DNA of 43,080 nucleotides, taken from positions 1 to 43,080 of the forward strand of contig CAIQVJ010000107.1 of NCBI GenBank assembly GCA_903875225.1, read 5' to 3'. Positions 33,035 through 41,001 of the stretch are shown one piece after another. The stretch's first letter is position 1, and each line of letters starts with the position of its first letter. The stretch is from an uncultured Pseudomonadota bacterium (GTDB lineage Bacteria; Myxococcota_A; UBA796; SXON01). The position numbers were made by a program, and so were the translations under genes. The notes beneath the pieces are model-generated. The model saw only the letters and a program-made list of their open reading frames with translations. It did not search any database and was not told where the DNA came from.

Positions 33035-34840
33035 TCAGTCGTCGAGGCGAAGCACCGCGAGGAACGCCTCCTGGGGCACCTCGACGCTGCCAATCTGCTT
33101 CATCCGCTTCTTGCCTTCCTTCTGGCGGTCGAGCAGCTTGCGCTTGCGGCTGATGTCACCGCCGTAGCACTTGGCGGTCACGTCCTTGCGCATCGCCTTG
33201 ACCGTGGTGCGCGCGATCACCTTCGCCCCGATGGCGGCCTGGATCGCAACGTCCCACATCTGGCGCGGGATCAGCTCCTTGAGCTTCGACGTGAGCTGCG
33301 CGCCCTTCTGGTGCGCAACCGACCGGTGGCAGATGTTCGAGAGCGCATCGACCACCTCACCGTTCACCAGGATGTCGAGCTTCACGAGATCACCGGCTTC
33401 ATACCGGATGATCTCGTAGTCCATGCTCGCGTAGCCCTTCGAGACCGACTTGAGCTTGTCGAAGAAGTCGAACACCACCTCGGCGTACGGGATCTCGTAC
33501 GTGAGGATCATGCGCCCGGTACCTGCGTACTCGAACTTCACCTGGTGCCCACGGCGCTCCTCGCAGAGCTTGAACAGGTTGCCGAGCCAGGCCTCGGGGG
33601 TGTGGATGGTGAGGCGGGCGATGGGCTCGAGGATCTCGTCGATGCGGCCGACGTCCGGCAGCTTCGAGGGCGAGTGGATCGTGATCTGCTCGCCTGTCTT
33701 GAGCTTCACGTCGTACACGACCGAGGGCGAGGTCGTGATGAGATCGAGGTTGTACTCCCGCTCCAGGCGGTCGTGGATGACCTCCATGTGCAGGAGCCCG
33801 AGGAACCCGCAGCGGAAGCCAAAGCCGAGCGCGTCGGAGGTCTCCGGCTCGAAGTTGAAGCTCACGTCGTTCAACCGCAGCTTCTCGAGGCTCTCGCGCA
33901 GGTCCTGGTAGGCAGCGGAGTCCGTCGGGAAGATGCCGGAGAACACCATCGGGCGCACCTCCTTGAAGCCTTCGAGCGGGGCCGCTGCCGGGCGCTGGAA
34001 GTGGGTGACGGTGTCGCCGACCTTCGCGTCTGCCAGCGTCTTCACGTTCGCGACGATGAACCCGACCTCGCCGGCCGAGAGGTCCGGCCGCTCCATCGCC
34101 TCGGGGGTGAACACGCCGACCTTGAGCACCTCGTGGATCGCCCCGGTCGACATGAACTGCACCCGCTCGCCCTTCTTGAGCACGCCCTGCTTCACCCGCA
34201 CCAGGATGATCACGCCGACATACGAATCGAACCAGGAGTCGAAGATCAGCGCCTGCAGCGGCGCCTCGCGGTCTCCCAGCGGCGGCGGGATGCGTTGCAC
34301 GAGGGCCTCCATCAGGCCCTCGATCCCCTCGCCTGTCTTGGCGCTCACCAGCTGGGCGTACGCGATGTCCACGCCCACGTTGTCCATCAGCTGCTGCAGC
34401 ACACGGTCGGGCTCGGCGCCGGGCAGGTCGATCTTGTTCACGACCGGCAGGATCTCGAGGTTCGCCTCGATCGCGAGGTACACGTTGGCCAGCGTCTGCG
34501 CCTCGACACCCTGGACCGCGTCGACGACGAGGATCACGCCCTCGCACGCAGCGAGCGCGCGGCTCACCTCGTACCCGAAGTCCACGTGCCCGGGCGTGTC
34601 GATGAGGTTGAGCAGGTAGATCTCCCCGTCCATCGCGCGCCATTGCAGCGCGACGGTCTGGGCCTTGATCGTGATGCCCCGCTCCCGCTCGATGTCCATC
34701 TTGTCGAGGTACTGCTCGCGCATCTCCCGATCGCTCACCGCCCCGGTGATGCGCAGCAGGCGGTCCGCGAGCGTGGACTTGCCGTGGTCGATGTGCGCGA
34801 TGATCGCGAAATTGCGGATGCGGTGGAGCGGGATGGCCAT
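33035..34840 (-). CDS. lepA: elongation factor 4 (LepA), ribosome back-translocating GTPase
   Basis: 601 residues, normal for LepA. G1 AHIDHGKST, G2 RGITI, G3 DTPGH, G4 NKIDLPGA and G5 SAKTGEG are all intact, followed by domain II, the III/V-type folds and the LepA-specific C-terminus (KCYGGDISRKRKLLDRQKEGKKRMKQIG). The ATG at 34840 is the usual MxIPLxxIRNF start. LepA binds stalled ribosomes and helps their movement or maturation. It is divergent from the WS/DGAT gene with a 135-bp gap. Confidence 0.97.
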   Translation of the reverse strand: MAIPLHRIRNFAIIAHIDHGKSTLADRLLRITGAVSDREMREQYLDKMDIERERGITIKAQTVALQWRAMDGEIYLLNLIDTPGHVDFGYEVSRALAACEGVILVVDAVQGVEAQTLANVYLAIEANLEILPVVNKIDLPGAEPDRVLQQLMDNVGVDIAYAQLVSAKTGEGIEGLMEALVQRIPPPLGDREAPLQALIFDSWFDSYVGVIILVRVKQGVLKKGERVQFMSTGAIHEVLKVGVFTPEAMERPDLSAGEVGFIVANVKTLADAKVGDTVTHFQRPAAAPLEGFKEVRPMVFSGIFPTDSAAYQDLRESLEKLRLNDVSFNFEPETSDALGFGFRCGFLGLLHMEVIHDRLEREYNLDLITTSPSVVYDVKLKTGEQITIHSPSKLPDVGRIDEILEPIARLTIHTPEAWLGNLFKLCEERRGHQVKFEYAGTGRMILTYEIPYAEVVFDFFDKLKSVSKGYASMDYEIIRYEAGDLVKLDILVNGEVVDALSNICHRSVAHQKGAQLTSKLKELIPRQMWDVAIQAAIGAKVIARTTVKAMRKDVTAKCYGGDISRKRKLLDRQKEGKKRMKQIGSVEVPQEAFLAVLRLDD

Positions 34841-34975
34841 TGGGACCGGCGGATAACAGGGTGGGGGCGGCCTCGCTCCCCGGAACGCGGGTCCGGCGCC
34901 GGCCATCGGACGGCCGTGGGCCCGGGGATGGTGCTGCGCGGGAGTTGGGGATTACCTCTCACGAGGAGGGTGGTC

Positions 34976-36280
34976 ATGCGTGAGCCCATGTCTCCTGTCG
35001 ATGCTGCGTGGTTCCACATGGAGGAGCCCACAGACCCGATGACCGTGACGGCGACGCTGTGGTTCGACGCCTCGCCCGACTGGGGGCCGGTCCTCGCCCG
35101 CATCGAGGAGCGGATCGTGAACCGATATCCACGGTTCAAACATCGGATTGTGGATGCCCCCTTCAGGCGCGGCGGGCCACGCTGGGAGGAGGACCCCACG
35201 TTTTCCCTGGAGGCGCACGTGCACCGGGTCGGACTGCCACGCCCACAAGACGCGGGTGCTCTCCAGCGCTTGATCGCCGACCGCGTGGGCACCCCGCTGG
35301 ACCTGCGCTTTGCGCCGTGGTCCATCGATCTGGTGGACGGCTTCGGGGCCGGAGCGGCGATGGTCGTCCGGATCCACCACTGCGTCGCCGATGGCCTGGC
35401 GCTCGCACACGTCCTGCTCGATCTCGCCGACGATCAGCCTTCAGACCCCGTCCGGACCCGGCGGGCACCGCCCGAGGCGCACGTCGACCTCGTGCACCAC
35501 GGGCGCGCAGCAGCCGCCGCGTTGTACAAGCTCGTCCTCTGCCGTCCGGACCCCAGGAGCCCGCTCAAAGGCCCGCTCGGCATGATCAAGCGGGTGGCCT
35601 GGTCCCGTCCGATCCCCCTCGCCCGGATCAAGGAGCGCGGGCTGTCGGAGCGCGCGACCGTCAACGACGTGCTCGTGGCCGCCGTCTCCGGAGCGGTGCG
35701 CTCCTGGTTGTCGGCCCACCAGCCTTCCGTGCGCGATCTTCGGGCATTCATCCCTGTGGATCTCCGGGAGGGCGAGCGCCCGGACTCCGGCCTGGGGAAC
35801 CGGTTCGGGCTGGTCTACCTCGCGCTCCCTCTTGCCGAGCCCGACCCCGTGGGGCGCATGCGGGAGATCCAGAAACGGATGGCGGCCATCAAGCACACCC
35901 CCGAGGCCTCGGTGGCGTTCGGCGTCCTGACTGCGCTCGGAGCCCTGCCCGTGCGGATCGAACGCGAGATGCTCCGGGTGTTCGGCGCCAAGGGCACGCT
36001 GGTGCTCACGAACGTGCGCGGGCCCGAAGAGCCGATCCACATCGCGGGCAACCGGGTCGCCGGGCTCATGTTCTGGGTGCCCCAGTCCGGGCACGTCGCC
36101 ATCGGCGTGAGCCTCCTCAGCTACGCCGGCGAGCTACGCGTGGGCATCTCCACCGACGCGGGGATCGTGCCCGATCCGGAGGCGCTCGTCGCCAGCCTCG
36201 AAGCAGAGCTGGGACTCGGCCCGGCGAATTCCGGAGTGCTCCGCCCGCCAGCACCCGCAGGGTCGCCGGTGCACGCGTAG
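34976..36280 (+). CDS. wax ester synthase/diacylglycerol acyltransferase (WS/DGAT) family
   Basis: 434 residues. The WS/DGAT catalytic motif HHxxxDG is present as HHCVADG (H134, H135, D139, G140). The N-terminal MSPVDAAWFHMEEP and later TNVRGPEEPIHIAGN and GVSLLSYAGELRVGISTDA are family blocks. These enzymes join acyl-CoA to fatty alcohol or diacylglycerol to make wax ester or triacylglycerol for storage. The ATG at 34976 has GAGGAGG at 34962-34968; an upstream ATG at 34929 is less well supported. It is monocistronic between divergent lepA and the convergent TIGR03790 gene. Confidence 0.93.
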   Translation: MREPMSPVDAAWFHMEEPTDPMTVTATLWFDASPDWGPVLARIEERIVNRYPRFKHRIVDAPFRRGGPRWEEDPTFSLEAHVHRVGLPRPQDAGALQRLIADRVGTPLDLRFAPWSIDLVDGFGAGAAMVVRIHHCVADGLALAHVLLDLADDQPSDPVRTRRAPPEAHVDLVHHGRAAAAALYKLVLCRPDPRSPLKGPLGMIKRVAWSRPIPLARIKERGLSERATVNDVLVAAVSGAVRSWLSAHQPSVRDLRAFIPVDLREGERPDSGLGNRFGLVYLALPLAEPDPVGRMREIQKRMAAIKHTPEASVAFGVLTALGALPVRIEREMLRVFGAKGTLVLTNVRGPEEPIHIAGNRVAGLMFWVPQSGHVAIGVSLLSYAGELRVGISTDAGIVPDPEALVASLEAELGLGPANSGVLRPPAPAGSPVHA

Positions 36281-36286
36281 CGCTCG

Positions 36287-37966
36287 TCAGCCGGTCTGCC
36301 TCCTCCGGCGGAGCATCATCACCCCGGCCCACACTGCACCGCCGGCCAGCCCGCGACCTCCGGCCGAGGTGCACCCACACGCGGGCCCGTTCGGCGGGTC
36401 GTCCGTCCGCGCCCCTCCCGAGTCCGCCGAGTCCTCGCCCGTGTCCGGAGCGGCCGGGAGGATCTCGACCTGCGCCCGGCTCCACCCCTGCACCTCGGCG
36501 CGTGGTTGCTGGTCGGGCTGGGGCCAGCCTGTACGCTCCACCTGCGCGTCCACGGCGATCGCGACCGCGACCACCTCGTGGACCTCTCCGACCTCACCCG
36601 GGATCCCGACAGATGCAGCGTCCGAGGCATCCCCACCGACGTACCGACCGTCCTCGTACACCCGGATCTCTGCGATCCCGCCGGGGTGGCTGGCCGTCAC
36701 GAGGAGGGGCGCTCCCTGGTTCACGGTGGTGGGCAGCGCCACCACGGGCCGCGTGGCGTAGGGGGTGGTGAGTGGATCCCCGAGGAACAGGTTCTGCCAG
36801 TACACGTACCGCAGCGCAAAGAGCTGGCTCTCACCCAGGTTGTACCCGAACGTGTAGAACAGCAGCGTGGAGGCGAGCGGGAACACGTTGTTGAGCGGCT
36901 CGTTGACCGTCCCATGTGCGCCTGTCGCCCCGGCCCGGATGAAACGCGCGATCGACGTCTGGGACTCCGAGGCCGGGCAGGTGACCCCGTCGTCCGAGCA
37001 GAAGAAGTTCTGTGGAACGGCGCCGTACGACGTCAGGTTGTCGGCGATCGCGCCCGGCACGTAGGACTCCCCCGCAATGCCGTTCGTCAGGTCGGCGGCG
37101 CCGGTGAAGTACGCCGCGACCGTGTGGCCGGAGAGCGTGGGGTCGTGCGGGGAGACCCAGGTCCCCGCGAGCCCCGCAGCGGCCAGCATCCGCGCGGTGA
37201 ATTCGCACTCCGGGTCCCGCGCGCCACGCGCGTCGTCCGCCCCGGCCATGCACAGGAGCTCGGCCTCGGGGAAGGTGCCGTCTGCGGCCGACCCCCGGTC
37301 CACCAGATCGCGGGCGTCGTCGTAGTCGAACCCGTCCAGCCGCGTGACCACGTAGAAGTGACCCGAGAGATCGGCGCCACGGCTCACCCAATCCCGCGCA
37401 GCGTGAAACGCCCTGGGTTGCTTGTTGGCCCGCACCACCGCAGGCGCCGACTGGTAGGAGGCGCTGTAGGGGTTCGAGACGGCAAAATCGCCGTCCTCGG
37501 CCGTGCCGCCCACGAACGCAGGGTTGTCCACCGAGGCGAGGTAGTAGCCGGACCCGAGGCGCTGCGGCTGCCCGTCGATCTCCGCGCCATCGCTGTCCAC
37601 CCCCCCATCGATCTGCAGCATGGCCTCCAGGCTCGCGGAGTAGCCATCCGGGATGTCCACGCGGTAGGGCAGGCCCCGGATCGTCACGATGTAGTCGATC
37701 TCGCCGGACTCGGGCACGGCTGCCAGACACTCCCGGAACCGCGGTTGGACGAGCGCCGCGTAGTCGGCGAAGGTCATGCTCTGAACGAGCGGGTCGATCC
37801 CCGCAACGCCGCAGAGCTGCGCGTCCGGGATGGAGCGGGCGTCGGCGTAGTAGCGCGCGACATCGCCCGCCTCGGGTTCGTCCGCGTTGTAGAGCACCAG
37901 CACGTTCATGGGGCCACCGCCGGCGTGGGCCAGCGGCAGGAGCGAGCACCAGGCGAGGAGGACCAT
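36287..37966 (-). CDS. TIGR03790 family protein with MYXO-CTERM-like tail
   Basis: About 559 residues. Signal peptide MVLLAWCSLLPLAHA (cleavage before GGG) then the TIGR03790 domain (NVLVLYNADEPEAGDVARYYADAR, IVTIRGLPYRV, GTVNEPLNN; function unknown). At the C-terminus an acidic Ser/Asp-rich linker precedes CGCTSAGGRGLAGG, a short hydrophobic stretch and RRRR, the layout of MYXO-CTERM sorting tags (a Cys pair, a membrane segment, a basic end). The start was placed at ATG 37966 because the longer frame overlaps the nadC 3' end; it follows nadC by 26 bp, so it may share the guaA-nadC transcript. The protein is probably cell-surface. Confidence 0.9.
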   Translation of the reverse strand: MVLLAWCSLLPLAHAGGGPMNVLVLYNADEPEAGDVARYYADARSIPDAQLCGVAGIDPLVQSMTFADYAALVQPRFRECLAAVPESGEIDYIVTIRGLPYRVDIPDGYSASLEAMLQIDGGVDSDGAEIDGQPQRLGSGYYLASVDNPAFVGGTAEDGDFAVSNPYSASYQSAPAVVRANKQPRAFHAARDWVSRGADLSGHFYVVTRLDGFDYDDARDLVDRGSAADGTFPEAELLCMAGADDARGARDPECEFTARMLAAAGLAGTWVSPHDPTLSGHTVAAYFTGAADLTNGIAGESYVPGAIADNLTSYGAVPQNFFCSDDGVTCPASESQTSIARFIRAGATGAHGTVNEPLNNVFPLASTLLFYTFGYNLGESQLFALRYVYWQNLFLGDPLTTPYATRPVVALPTTVNQGAPLLVTASHPGGIAEIRVYEDGRYVGGDASDAASVGIPGEVGEVHEVVAVAIAVDAQVERTGWPQPDQQPRAEVQGWSRAQVEILPAAPDTGEDSADSGGARTDDPPNGPACGCTSAGGRGLAGGAVWAGVMMLRRRRQTG

Positions 37967-37992
37967 GCGGCACACGGTATCGCGCCGCGCCG

Positions 37993-38838
37993 CTACTCCA
38001 GCCGCATGCTCAGGTCCGCCCACCGCGCCTGATGGATGAGCCCACCCATGCTCACGGCGTCGAGATGCAGGCCGCGGGAGAGCAGGAGTCGCTGGAGCCC
38101 TTCGATCCTCGGCCCTGTCATGTTGCCGCTGGCCTCCACCCAGGCGGGACCCGACCGACGCGTGGTGCCGTTGTTGATCACGATGGCGGCAGCCAGGGTC
38201 TCGTCGTCCATGTTGTCCAGCAGGATGGCATCCGCACCCGCCTCCAGGGCCTCGCGCAGCTCGTCCAGGGACTCGACCTCACACTCGATGCGGAGGAGGT
38301 GGTGTGCCGCGGAGCGCGCCGCGTGCACGGCCTCGGACACCCCACCAGCCGCAACGACGTGGTTGTCCTTGATCAACACCCCGTCGTAGAGCGCGCCCCG
38401 GTGGTTGAACGCCCCGCCACACCGCACCGCCTGCTTCTCGAGCGCGCGGTGCAGCGGTGTCGTCTTGCGGGTGTCGAGCACCCGGAGCCCAGCGGCCGTC
38501 CCAACCACGGAGGCCGTGTGGGTCGCGATGCCGGAGAGGCGCATCAGGAAGTTCAGGGCCACCCGTTCACCGGTGATCAGCGCGCGCGTGGGGCCCTCCG
38601 CACGGCCGACTGTGGTCCCGGGCCCGACCTTCGCGCCGTCGGGCACCACGACCTCCCATCGGGCCCCGAGCTGCCGGAACACCTCGGCTGCCGGGCCGTG
38701 ACCACACACGATCAGGTCCTGTTTCGCGTACACCCGCGCCCGGCCCGACGTGCCGTCCGGAACGGTCGATTCGGTGGTCACGTCGCCGGGGCCGACGTCC
38801 TCTTCGAGGGCGAGGCGGACCAGATCGGCGAGCGTCAC
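37993..38838 (-). CDS. nadC: nicotinate-nucleotide pyrophosphorylase (carboxylating), NadC
   Basis: 281 residues, standard length. It makes nicotinate mononucleotide from quinolinate and PRPP in de novo NAD synthesis. Seen: EDVGPGDVTTES near the N-terminus, LNFLMRLSGIATHT, LDTRKTTP with the substrate-binding Arg/Lys, KDNHV and the C-terminal SGNMTG loop. The GTG at 38838 overlaps the guaA stop as GTGA (an alternative GTG six bases earlier exists). Coupling to guaA joins two pyrimidine/purine-nucleotide cofactor functions and continues towards the TIGR03790 gene. Confidence 0.95.
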   Translation of the reverse strand: MTLADLVRLALEEDVGPGDVTTESTVPDGTSGRARVYAKQDLIVCGHGPAAEVFRQLGARWEVVVPDGAKVGPGTTVGRAEGPTRALITGERVALNFLMRLSGIATHTASVVGTAAGLRVLDTRKTTPLHRALEKQAVRCGGAFNHRGALYDGVLIKDNHVVAAGGVSEAVHAARSAAHHLLRIECEVESLDELREALEAGADAILLDNMDDETLAAAIVINNGTTRRSGPAWVEASGNMTGPRIEGLQRLLLSRGLHLDAVSMGGLIHQARWADLSMRLE

Positions 38839-40373
38839 TCCCACTCGATCGTGCCCGGCGGCTTCGAGGAGAGGTCGTAGACCACCCGGTTGATCCCGCG
38901 CACCGAGTTGGTGATCCGGGAGGCGATCTTCGTGAGCAGCTCCATCGGGATGGGCGCGACGCTGGCGGTCATCCCGTCCGTGCTGTGCACGGCGCGGATG
39001 GCGCAGGCCTCCTCATAGGTGCGGCTGTCTCCCATCACGCCCACGGAGCGCACGGGAAGCAGCACGGCGAAGCTCTGCCAGATGTCGCGGTACAGGCCGG
39101 CCGCGCGGATCTCCTCATCCACGATGGCGTCGGCCTGGCGCAGGACCTCGAGGCGCGCGGCCGTGAGCTCACCCAGGCAGCGCACCGCGAGCCCGGGGCC
39201 CGGGAACGGCTGCCGCCAGACGCGCTCGTCCGAGAGGCCCAGGGTCTTGCCCAGGACCCGCACCTCGTCCTTGAACAGTTCGCGGAGCGGCTCGATCAAC
39301 GAGAGCTTCATGTCGTCGGGCAGTCCACCCACGTTGTGGTGGCTCTTGATCGTGGCAGACGGACCCTTGAAGCTCACGGACTCGATGACGTCGGGGTACA
39401 GCGTTCCCTGCGCGAGCCAGCGCGCATGCTCGAAGCGGTGCGACTCGGCCTCGAAGACCCGGATGAACTGCTCCCCGATGATCTTGCGCTTGCGCTCCGG
39501 GTCGGTCACGCCGTGCAGCGCAGAGAGGAACCGCTCCGTGGCGTCGACGACCGTGAGGTCGAAGTCTGCGAACTCGGCTCGCACGCTCTCCCGCTCGCCC
39601 ATCCGCAGCAGCCCGTTGTCCACGAAGATGCAGTGCAGGCGCTTGCCGATGGCGCGGTGCAGGATGGCTGCCGCCACGGAGCTGTCCACGCCGCCCGAGA
39701 GCGCGCAGATGACCTCTCCCGTCTCGCCGACCTGCGCCCGGATCCGGTCCACCTGTTCGTCGACGAACCCGCCCATGCTCCAATCCGCGCGAGCGTGGCA
39801 GATCCCGAAGATGAAATTGCGCAGGATCTGCACCCCGTCGCGGCTGTGCGTGACCTCGGGGTGGAACTGGATCCCCCACTGACGCCGGGCCGGGTTGGAG
39901 ATCGCGGCGATCGGGCAGCTCGCGGTGCGGGCGACGGTGGTGAACCCCTGCGGGACTCGCGTGACGGAATCACCGTGGCTCATCCACACCGGGGAGGTGC
40001 CCGGGATGCCGTCGAACAGCGCGTCTTCGCCGATCGTCTCGAGGTCGGCCGCGCCATACTCCCGGTGACTGCCCCCCCCGCGGACCTCACCGCCGTTGTG
40101 GTGGGCCACCAGGTACATGCCGTAGCACACGCCGAGCACCGGTACGCCCTGGTCGAGCCACGCAGGGTCGAACGGAGGGGCGTCGGCGTCCGAGAGGCTG
40201 GACGGGCCCCCCGAAAGGATGATGCCACGCAGCGCCGGGACATCCGCGCCTCGCGGCGGCGCGAGCCGGGTGCAGGGGTGGATCTCGCAGTACACGCCCT
40301 GCTCGCGGATCCGCCTGGCGATGAGCTGGGTGTACTGCGACCCGAAGTCGAGGATGAGGACCTGGTCGTGCAT
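38835..40373 (-). CDS. guaA: GMP synthase (glutamine-hydrolysing), GuaA
   Basis: 512 residues, normal. Glutamine amidotransferase class I domain: GVCYGMYLV with nucleophile C83 (most homologs have GMQ here), and the His-Glu pair of the triad in QFHPEVTHS (about 172-180). ATP-pyrophosphatase domain: ALSGGVDSSVAAAIL (P-loop). C-terminal dimerisation domain ends SKPPGTIEWE, the usual ending. It makes GMP from XMP, glutamine and ATP. Start ATG 40373. It is first in a guaA-nadC unit. Only four bases separate it from the upstream gene stop at 40378. Confidence 0.97.
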   Translation of the reverse strand: MHDQVLILDFGSQYTQLIARRIREQGVYCEIHPCTRLAPPRGADVPALRGIILSGGPSSLSDADAPPFDPAWLDQGVPVLGVCYGMYLVAHHNGGEVRGGGSHREYGAADLETIGEDALFDGIPGTSPVWMSHGDSVTRVPQGFTTVARTASCPIAAISNPARRQWGIQFHPEVTHSRDGVQILRNFIFGICHARADWSMGGFVDEQVDRIRAQVGETGEVICALSGGVDSSVAAAILHRAIGKRLHCIFVDNGLLRMGERESVRAEFADFDLTVVDATERFLSALHGVTDPERKRKIIGEQFIRVFEAESHRFEHARWLAQGTLYPDVIESVSFKGPSATIKSHHNVGGLPDDMKLSLIEPLRELFKDEVRVLGKTLGLSDERVWRQPFPGPGLAVRCLGELTAARLEVLRQADAIVDEEIRAAGLYRDIWQSFAVLLPVRSVGVMGDSRTYEEACAIRAVHSTDGMTASVAPIPMELLTKIASRITNSVRGINRVVYDLSSKPPGTIEWE

Positions 40374-40377
40374 GGAT

Positions 40378-41001
40378 CTACTTGTTCTTGAGCTTACGCG
40401 AGAACAGGCCGCCAGTGTACGCGTCGAGCTGCGCGGTGAGCTCCTCGAGCCGCAGCTCGTTCTTGATCTGCGTCTTCACGTCACCCTGGTTCATCAACAT
40501 GTCGACCTGCAGCCGCCGACGGTCGAAGTACACGCGCGTCGCCTCGTCGAGGACCTTGTCGCGGAGCTTGACGATGTCCTGGGTCTCGCTGATCACGCGG
40601 ATGCGCTCACTCGACATCACCAGCTTCGTGAAGTCCCACTTGGCCTTGGCGGTCACGCTGTTCTTCAGGTCCACGTTCGAGGCGGAGAGCAGCTCCGAGC
40701 TCACGGTGCCGTCGGCGTAGTCGAAGTCCTGGCCGTACCCGTTGTCGTAGCCGTAGTCGACCTCGAACGTGGGCAGCAGGGCGGAGTTCTTGGACGCCGC
40801 GAGCCAGGCCTCCACGTAGTGGTTGTCCGTCTTGGAGTACTCCAGCACCATGTTCTGCAGATCGAGCACCGTGGGCTCGGACTTGAACTGTGCGAGCACG
40901 TCGTCCGCCGAGCGGAAGTCGCCGGCGACGGCGGCGTTGGTCAGCCCCGTCGCGAGCACAGCGAGGACCAGGGCTTGGAGGGAGAGGCGACGAAGGGTCA
41001 T
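40378..41001 (-). CDS. exported TolC-like module protein, unknown
   Basis: 207 residues. Signal peptide MTLRRLSLQALVLAVLATG with cleavage near AVAG. The body has a Tyr/Asp-rich strand stretch (VDYGYDNGYGQDFDYADG) followed by long helices (VKLRDKVLDEATRVYFDRRRL) and ELRLEELTAQLDAYTGG, a pattern like half a TolC-type outer-membrane efflux module seen in myxobacteria. The C-terminal module also resembles that of the neighbouring 40998-42842 protein. It starts at the ATG overlapping that gene's stop (ATGA), so the two are made together. It is four bases upstream of guaA, whose expression may be read-through from here. Confidence 0.8.
   Translation of the reverse strand: MTLRRLSLQALVLAVLATGLTNAAVAGDFRSADDVLAQFKSEPTVLDLQNMVLEYSKTDNHYVEAWLAASKNSALLPTFEVDYGYDNGYGQDFDYADGTVSSELLSASNVDLKNSVTAKAKWDFTKLVMSSERIRVISETQDIVKLRDKVLDEATRVYFDRRRLQVDMLMNQGDVKTQIKNELRLEELTAQLDAYTGGLFSRKLKNK

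Noticed and set aside
31571..34975. Plus-strand open frame of over 1500 codons extending upstream of the WS/DGAT gene
   Set aside because: The first two thirds are antisense to the YebC-type and lepA genes; only the part from the ATG at 34976 matches a family.
38985..40391. Plus-strand open frame of 468 codons opposite guaA
   Set aside because: Antisense shadow of guaA, which has all catalytic motifs on the minus strand.
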